A stretch of DNA of 64,000 bases from Phycisphaera sp. Lineage in GTDB: Bacteria; Planctomycetota; Phycisphaerae; Phycisphaerales; Phycisphaeraceae. The stretch is from NCBI GenBank assembly GCA_016125215.1, contig WGMF01000029.1, positions 1-64,000 of the forward strand, in the 5' to 3' direction. Of the stretch, positions 60,260-64,000 are shown piece by piece; within the stretch, counting starts at the first letter, position 1; each line of letters opens with the position of its first letter. The notes below the pieces were generated by a model, which saw nothing but the letters and a program-made list of their open reading frames with translations, made no database searches and was not told where the DNA came from. The position numbers and the translations under genes were made by a program.

Positions 60260-60330
60260 AGCTAACAGTGATTATACAGAAACCTGATACCAGTATCGCT
60301 CTAAGCGATTCGTTCGTCAAGAGGGATTTA
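60260..60330 (-). other. attI recombination region
   Basis: GTTAGCT on the minus strand (60266-60260) is the junction between the integrase leader and the first cassette. The attI site should extend from there towards the integrase; its outer limit and direct repeats could not be defined by eye. Confidence 0.65.
60292..60320 (-). promoter_or_regulatory. Candidate Pc cassette promoter
   Basis: TTGACG (60320-60315) and GATACT (60297-60292) are spaced by 17 bases and point into the cassette array. A second -10-like TATAAT lies at 60276-60271. The placement between integrase and first cassette fits an integron Pc promoter. Confidence 0.6.
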
Positions 60331-60392
60331 TACCTTGTACACACAGATGTTAGGGATCGATGAGAGGCCGTATTGGCGCACGGAAAGCGGGG

Positions 60393-60421
60393 TTGACGGT
60401 AGGTTTGTGTTAGGGTATGCT
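60393..60421 (+). promoter_or_regulatory. Candidate integrase promoter
   Basis: TTGACG (60393-60398) and TATGCT (60416-60421) are spaced by 17 bases, about 50 bases before the integrase ATG. No CTG-N10-CAG or other LexA-like box was seen overlapping it. Confidence 0.6.
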
Positions 60422-60470
60422 GTGATCGCATTGACCGCTTACTCAACACCTCACCCACGGGGATTTGGCC

Positions 60471-61688
60471 ATGGCACTACTCGACGACATGCACGAAAAA
60501 CTGCGTGTGTTGCACTATGCCTACGACACCGAGCAGGCCTATGTGCGGTGGGTCGAACGTTACTTGCTCTACCACCGTGAGAAAGCCGGCCGATGGGTTC
60601 GGCCGGAGGAGTTGGGGGAGGCGGGCGTGGAGGCTTTCCTGACTTATCTGGCGGTGGGTCGGAAGGTGGCCGGCTCGACCCAGAACCAGGCGCTGAACGC
60701 TTTGGTGTTTCTATACAAGCAGGTACTCGGTATTGAACTCGGGGCGTTCTCCGCTCAACGGGCAAAGAAGCCGCAGCGGTTGCCCACGGTATTGAGTACG
60801 GCGGAGGTCACGCGGTTGCTGACGGCGATGGATCGGCGGGCGGTGAACCCGTGGGTCCGTCGTGTGCACTCGCTGATGGTTCGACTGATGTACGGCACGG
60901 GGATGCGCGTGCGGGAGGTTTGCCGACTGCGTGTGAAGGACGTGGATGTCGAGCGGGGGCAGATCGTGGTGCGCAGCGGCAAGGGGGCCAAGGACCGTGT
61001 GGTGATGCTGCCGACGGCTTGCGAGCGGGATCTGTTGAAGCACCTGAAGTGGAGGGAGCGGTTGCACGAGGCGGATGTGGACCCACAGCCGAGCGTGAAA
61101 GCACGGGCGGGGGTGATCCCACGGCCGGAGGCCGTGGGCTTTGCAGGGGGCGTGGGCATTGCAGGGGGCGGTTTCGTGCCGTTGCCGTATGCGCAGGCGA
61201 TGAAGCAACCCTCTGCGGTGCGGTCGTTGAGTTGGCAGTATGTTTTTGCCAGCACGCGCCGGACGGTCCTGCCGGTGGAACGCTTGTTGATGGACGGTCG
61301 CGACGGGGCACCGCTTGAGGATTCGGGGATGATGTCGCAAGCGTCGGCACGGCTGGGGTTGGCGGATCGGAAATGCGTGACCGGGCGCTGGCACCTGCAC
61401 GAGAACGTGTTGCAAAAAGTGGTGTCGCAGACGGCGAGGGAGGCGGGCTTTACCAAGCGCGTGAGTTGTCACACACTGCGGCACTCGTTTGCGACGCACC
61501 TGCTCGAAGACGGCTACGACATCCGCACGGTGCAGGAATTGCTTGGTCACGCCAACGTGCAGACGACGATGATCTACACGCACGTGATGGACCCCCGGAC
61601 CCCCGGGGGCAAGGGCGTGATGGGGGTGTGTAGCCCGCTGGATAGGGTGTCGTTCAGAAACGGGACGGCTGAGTTGCGAACCGGATAG
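60471..61688 (+). CDS. intI: Integron integrase (tyrosine recombinase, IntI type)
   Basis: This 405-residue recombinase cuts and joins attC hairpins and attI. An N-terminal SAM-like core-binding domain ([20 protein letters not shown]) precedes the catalytic domain with Arg146 (TGMRVRE), HTLRHSF (His334, Arg337), [14 protein letters not shown] (His360, nucleophile Tyr369). The extra helix typical of IntI is recognised around [18 protein letters not shown]. It is longer than common IntI (about 320-340 residues), through two insertions: residues about 205-240, coded by a palindrome plus a tandem repeat (61118-61170), and about 265-295 ([20 protein letters not shown] region). ATG 60471 was preferred to TTG 60465. 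It is divergent from the array, as usual. Confidence 0.93.
   Translation: MALLDDMHEKLRVLHYAYDTEQAYVRWVERYLLYHREKAGRWVRPEELGEAGVEAFLTYLAVGRKVAGSTQNQALNALVFLYKQVLGIELGAFSAQRAKKPQRLPTVLSTAEVTRLLTAMDRRAVNPWVRRVHSLMVRLMYGTGMRVREVCRLRVKDVDVERGQIVVRSGKGAKDRVVMLPTACERDLLKHLKWRERLHEADVDPQPSVKARAGVIPRPEAVGFAGGVGIAGGGFVPLPYAQAMKQPSAVRSLSWQYVFASTRRTVLPVERLLMDGRDGAPLEDSGMMSQASARLGLADRKCVTGRWHLHENVLQKVVSQTAREAGFTKRVSCHTLRHSFATHLLEDGYDIRTVQELLGHANVQTTMIYTHVMDPRTPGGKGVMGVCSPLDRVSFRNGTAELRTG
61118..61170. repeat. Palindrome and tandem repeat inside the integrase gene
   Basis: CCCACGGCC (61118-61126) and GGCCGTGGG (61130-61138) are perfect 9-base arms with a 3-base loop, followed by two tandem copies of GGGCTTTGCAGGGGGCG. 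The block is in frame and codes [18 protein letters not shown]. Confidence 0.8.
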
Positions 61689-61714
61689 GGCAAGGTGTTG
61701 AGTGTCGAAATCCG

Positions 61715-62638
61715 TTACTCACACGCACCCGCAAAGCGGCAAGCCGGGATGCCTTTGGCGATTGCTCCGGCGATCTGGCCCGGGCGGGTGACGAACAACC
61801 CGCCGGCGAGGGGTTGGGATTCGAGTTGGTCGGGCTTGAGGCCGGTGCGTGCGGTGGTGATGTAGAGGTCTTCGAGGGTCGGTCCGCCGAAGGCGCAGGA
61901 GGTGACACGCTCACAGGGGAGTTTGACTTCGTGGAGGCACTGGCCCGTGAGCGGGTCGAAGCAGCGCACGCACCAGCCGGCCCAGAAGGCGATCCAGAGG
62001 CGGTCCTTGTGGTCGATCGTCATGCCGTCGGGGTAGCCGGTGAAGTCTTTGAGGTCAAAGGCCACGCGCCGGTTCTTCACGTCACCGCTGCCGGGGTCGT
62101 AGTCGAAAGCGTCGACGCGGCGCAGGGGGGTGTCGATGTAATACATCGTGGCGTGGTCGCTTGGCCAGACGATGCCGTTGGAGCAGACGATCTTGTCCGC
62201 GATTTTGTGGACCGAGTGGTCGGGGTCGAAGCGGTAGAGCGAGCCGACGGGTGTGCCGCTGTGCTTGCCGGTGCCTAGGGTGCCGGCCCAGAATCGGCCT
62301 TGCGGGTCGCACTTGCCGTCGTTGAATCGCGTGACCCCCGGAAGTTTCTCCGGGTCGGCGTGGATTACCAGTCTTTTTGAATCGAGGTCGAACGTGCCGA
62401 TGCCGTGGTGAAGCGCGAGCAGCACCTTTCGGGGAAGGGGATTGCCCGCGATGGGCACGACGGTGCCGACCATCTGGCCGATGTCCCAGGGGGTGTTCTG
62501 ATTCTTCCGGGGGTCGAAGGCGTGGAGTTTGCAGCCCTCGATGTCGACCCAGTAGAGCAGGCCGGCCCTGTCGTCCCAGACCGCGCCCTCACCGAGTGTC
62601 GCTTTGGCGTCGAGTACGCACGTGACCGAGTGTGACAT
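61715..62638 (-). CDS. SMP-30/gluconolactonase family protein
   Basis: This 307-residue protein is a six-bladed propeller lactonase of the SMP-30 group, which opens sugar lactones with a divalent metal. Signatures: LGEGAVWDDRAGLLYWVDIE (metal-ligand Glu), TRFNDGKCDPQGRFWAGTLG (Asn/Asp), CSNGIVWPSD and YPDGMTIDHKDRLWIAFWAG. It is cytosolic. The gene lies 18 bases downstream of the DegT aminotransferase on the same strand, suggesting one transcript. Two CCCCCGGAAG-type motifs lie inside (62335, 62504). It starts the flank on the far side of the integrase. Confidence 0.92.
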   Translation of the reverse strand: MSHSVTCVLDAKATLGEGAVWDDRAGLLYWVDIEGCKLHAFDPRKNQNTPWDIGQMVGTVVPIAGNPLPRKVLLALHHGIGTFDLDSKRLVIHADPEKLPGVTRFNDGKCDPQGRFWAGTLGTGKHSGTPVGSLYRFDPDHSVHKIADKIVCSNGIVWPSDHATMYYIDTPLRRVDAFDYDPGSGDVKNRRVAFDLKDFTGYPDGMTIDHKDRLWIAFWAGWCVRCFDPLTGQCLHEVKLPCERVTSCAFGGPTLEDLYITTARTGLKPDQLESQPLAGGLFVTRPGQIAGAIAKGIPACRFAGACE

Positions 62639-62656
62639 GGTGTGAGTCCCGGTGGG

Positions 62657-63868
62657 TCAATCGCGTTTGAGGAGTTGCTCACGCTGGAGCATGACCTTGA
62701 AGGTGTGGACGACCAGTTCGACCTGTGTCTCGTCCATCTGGTTGTAGAAGGGCAGGGCGATGGTGCGCTGACTGACCGATTCGGTCAACGGAAACGCGCC
62801 CTTCTCGAAGCCGAACTTCTCACGGTAGAACGGCTGAAGGTGGATGGGGGGGAAGTAGTTGGATGCGCCGATCTCGTGCCTGCGCATGCCGACAATGATG
62901 CGGTCGCGTTCGACCTGCGTGTAGAGGTCGTTGAGACGGATGACGAAGACGAACCAGCTCATGTCCTCCCACACCTCGACGTTGGGCAGGATGATGTCCG
63001 GGCAGTCCATGAGCTTTCGCATGTAGAGCGAAGCGACGCGCCGCCGACTTTCGAGCATCACGTCGAGGCGTTCCATCTGGGCGATGCCCAGGGCGCAGGA
63101 GATTTCGGAGAGTCTGTAGTTGTAACCCAGTCGTTCGTGGTGGAGCCAGGAGCCGCCGAGGGAGAGGAAGGGGTCGCCGCTGGGGCCTGTGGGTTTGACG
63201 GGGGCCTGGTTGGGCGCAGTGTGGTCGGCCACGGGCCTGCCCTGGTTGCGCATGGATCGGCAGGCTTCCGCGAGTCGGTCGTCGTCGGTGACGATCATGC
63301 CGCCCTCGCCGGTGGTGACCTGTTTGTTGGGGTAGAAACCAAAGACCCCCGCGCGTCCGAACGAGCCGATCGGCTTGCCCATGTGCATGCCGCCCAAGCC
63401 CTCGCAGCAGTCCTCGATCAATGGGACCTCGTGACGCTGGGCGACCTGTGCGATTTTTTCCATGTGGCAGGGGTTGCCGAAGACTTCCACAGCAATGATC
63501 GCTTTGGTTTTCGGCGTGATGGCTTTCTCGACGAGGGCGGGGTTCATGTTGAGGCTGCGCGGGTCGATGTCGACAAAGACGGGCGTGGCACCGACGTAGA
63601 GGATGCAGTTGGCCGAGGCAATGAATGAAAAGGGCGTGGTGATCACTTCATCGCCCGGGCCTATGCCCAGCGCGAGCAGGACGAGGTGAAGGCCGGCCGT
63701 CCCGGAGTTGATGGCAATGCCCAAGCGTCGCTGGGTGCGGTCCGCGACGAGTTCCTCGAAGCGTGCCTGTCGTGGGCCGATGCTCAGTCGGCCCGACCGC
63801 ATCGTTTCGATGACCGCGTCGATTTCAAGATCGGTGATGTCGGGCTGCGAGAGCGGGATGAAACTCAT
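62657..63868 (-). CDS. DegT/DnrJ/EryC1/StrS family aminotransferase
   Basis: This 403-residue PLP enzyme transfers an amino group to a keto sugar nucleotide, as in WbpE- or ArnB-type steps. Signatures: SGTAGLHLVLLALGIGPGDE, the aspartate and catalytic lysine regions PLIEDCCEGLGG and GFYPNKQVTTGEGGMI, and the end NYFPPIHLQPFY. A short Pro/Ser/Gly-rich insert (about residues 215-240, TAPNQAPVKPTGPSGDPF) is unusual between the RNQG segment and LGYNYR. Products of such genes enter surface polysaccharides. It is likely co-transcribed with the SMP-30 gene. Confidence 0.92.
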   Translation of the reverse strand: MSFIPLSQPDITDLEIDAVIETMRSGRLSIGPRQARFEELVADRTQRRLGIAINSGTAGLHLVLLALGIGPGDEVITTPFSFIASANCILYVGATPVFVDIDPRSLNMNPALVEKAITPKTKAIIAVEVFGNPCHMEKIAQVAQRHEVPLIEDCCEGLGGMHMGKPIGSFGRAGVFGFYPNKQVTTGEGGMIVTDDDRLAEACRSMRNQGRPVADHTAPNQAPVKPTGPSGDPFLSLGGSWLHHERLGYNYRLSEISCALGIAQMERLDVMLESRRRVASLYMRKLMDCPDIILPNVEVWEDMSWFVFVIRLNDLYTQVERDRIIVGMRRHEIGASNYFPPIHLQPFYREKFGFEKGAFPLTESVSQRTIALPFYNQMDETQVELVVHTFKVMLQREQLLKRD

Positions 63869-63894
63869 GGAAGGGTCCGGGGAGAGAGGGGGGG

Positions 63895-63970
63895 GAATGG
63901 ATGATGGATAATGGATGATGTCAGAGACGAGCCATTGATGATTGATGATTTTTGATTGATGATCTCAGGG
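63895..63970. repeat. ATGATTGATGATT word repeats
   Basis: Runs of ATGGATGATGGATAATGGAT and ATTGATGATTGATGATT fill the upstream gap of the DegT gene to near the window end. They match the ATCATCAATC family in the opposite sense. Confidence 0.7.
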
Positions 63971-64000
63971 GGTTGTGTCTTTCGTGGTGATAAGATTTTT

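Larger units (their letters stand above)
54567..61688. mobile_element. Chromosomal integron with integrase and gene-cassette array
   Basis: The element consists of a divergent integrase (60471-61688, +), an attI junction near 60260, and an array of about nine cassettes read on the minus strand towards lower coordinates. Seven intact attC sites were found plus one altered copy at 54567-54725. Six intact sites share nearly the same sequence, a pattern usual for sedentary chromosomal integrons rather than mobile ones. No transposase gene or resistance gene is present. Confidence 0.92.

Noticed and set aside
60393-60470. LexA operator at the integrase promoter
   Set aside because: No convincing inverted CTGT/ACAG-type or other SOS box was found; planctomycete LexA motifs are not known well enough to decide.
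62657-63868. Repeat-derived insertion in the DegT aminotransferase
   Set aside because: The Pro/Ser-rich insert has no palindrome or match to the repeat families in the window, so origin is unclear.

Overview
The window reads as a GC-rich (about two-thirds G+C by eye) chromosomal segment of a planctomycete, most likely class Phycisphaerae. The support is indirect: a PEP-CTERM metalloprotease, an ECF-type sigma factor with a C-terminal membrane extension, a DegT aminotransferase and SMP-30 pair, split signalling genes, and many long inverted word-repeats between genes. No rRNA, phage or plasmid functions were seen. The taxon is inferred from gene style only.

Layout. 0-9 kb: minimal zincin, RND efflux adaptor and pump, a predicted sugar-related TIM-barrel protein and a LacI-type regulator. 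9-17.5 kb: housekeeping block with rpsA, thrC, a C26 amidohydrolase, lspA, a DksA-like protein with a histone-like tail, a thioredoxin and a short uvrC. 18-21.6 kb: an exopolysaccharide unit (HlyD-like protein, PilZ plus zinc ribbon, GT2 synthase) likely controlled by c-di-GMP. 21.6-30.8 kb: S41 protease, tRNA-Leu, epimerase, GT2 with DUF2304, M16 protease, pgi and a lipoprotein. 30.8-41 kb: dus with a large repeat insertion, two metal-dependent hydrolases, gnd, four-helix-bundle protein, smpB, mnmE and yidC. 41-44.5 kb: AraC regulator, MntA/HepT pair, and leuA preceded by what looks like a complete transcription attenuator with a leucine-rich leader peptide. 44.5-54.6 kb: pirin, SGNH hydrolase, AhbD/NirJ-like radical SAM protein with a YgbA-like protein, two histidine-kinase-like genes, PEP-CTERM protease, sigma factor and a methyltransferase. 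54.6-61.7 kb: a chromosomal integron. The last 2.3 kb carry SMP-30 and DegT genes.

The integron is the main accessory region. A tyrosine recombinase with the IntI-type layout (60471-61688, +) faces away from an array read on the minus strand. Seven clear attC sites of about 100-110 bp, plus one decayed copy at the far end, separate cassettes that each carry one small gene of mostly unknown function. Stop codons commonly fall inside the attC core. Six intact attC sites are near copies of one another; one is of a different type. Candidate Pc and PintI promoters and the attI junction lie between 60260 and 60421.

Two further signals stand out. First, palindromic repeats have entered conserved genes in frame: about 290 bp with two hairpin families in dus, a perfect 11-bp-arm palindrome in the C26 amidohydrolase, and a 9-bp-arm palindrome in the integrase. 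This recalls the Rickettsia palindromic elements. Second, the 10-mer CCCCCGGAAG (or its complement) occurs 18 times by hand count, mostly inside genes, against well under one or two expected from composition.
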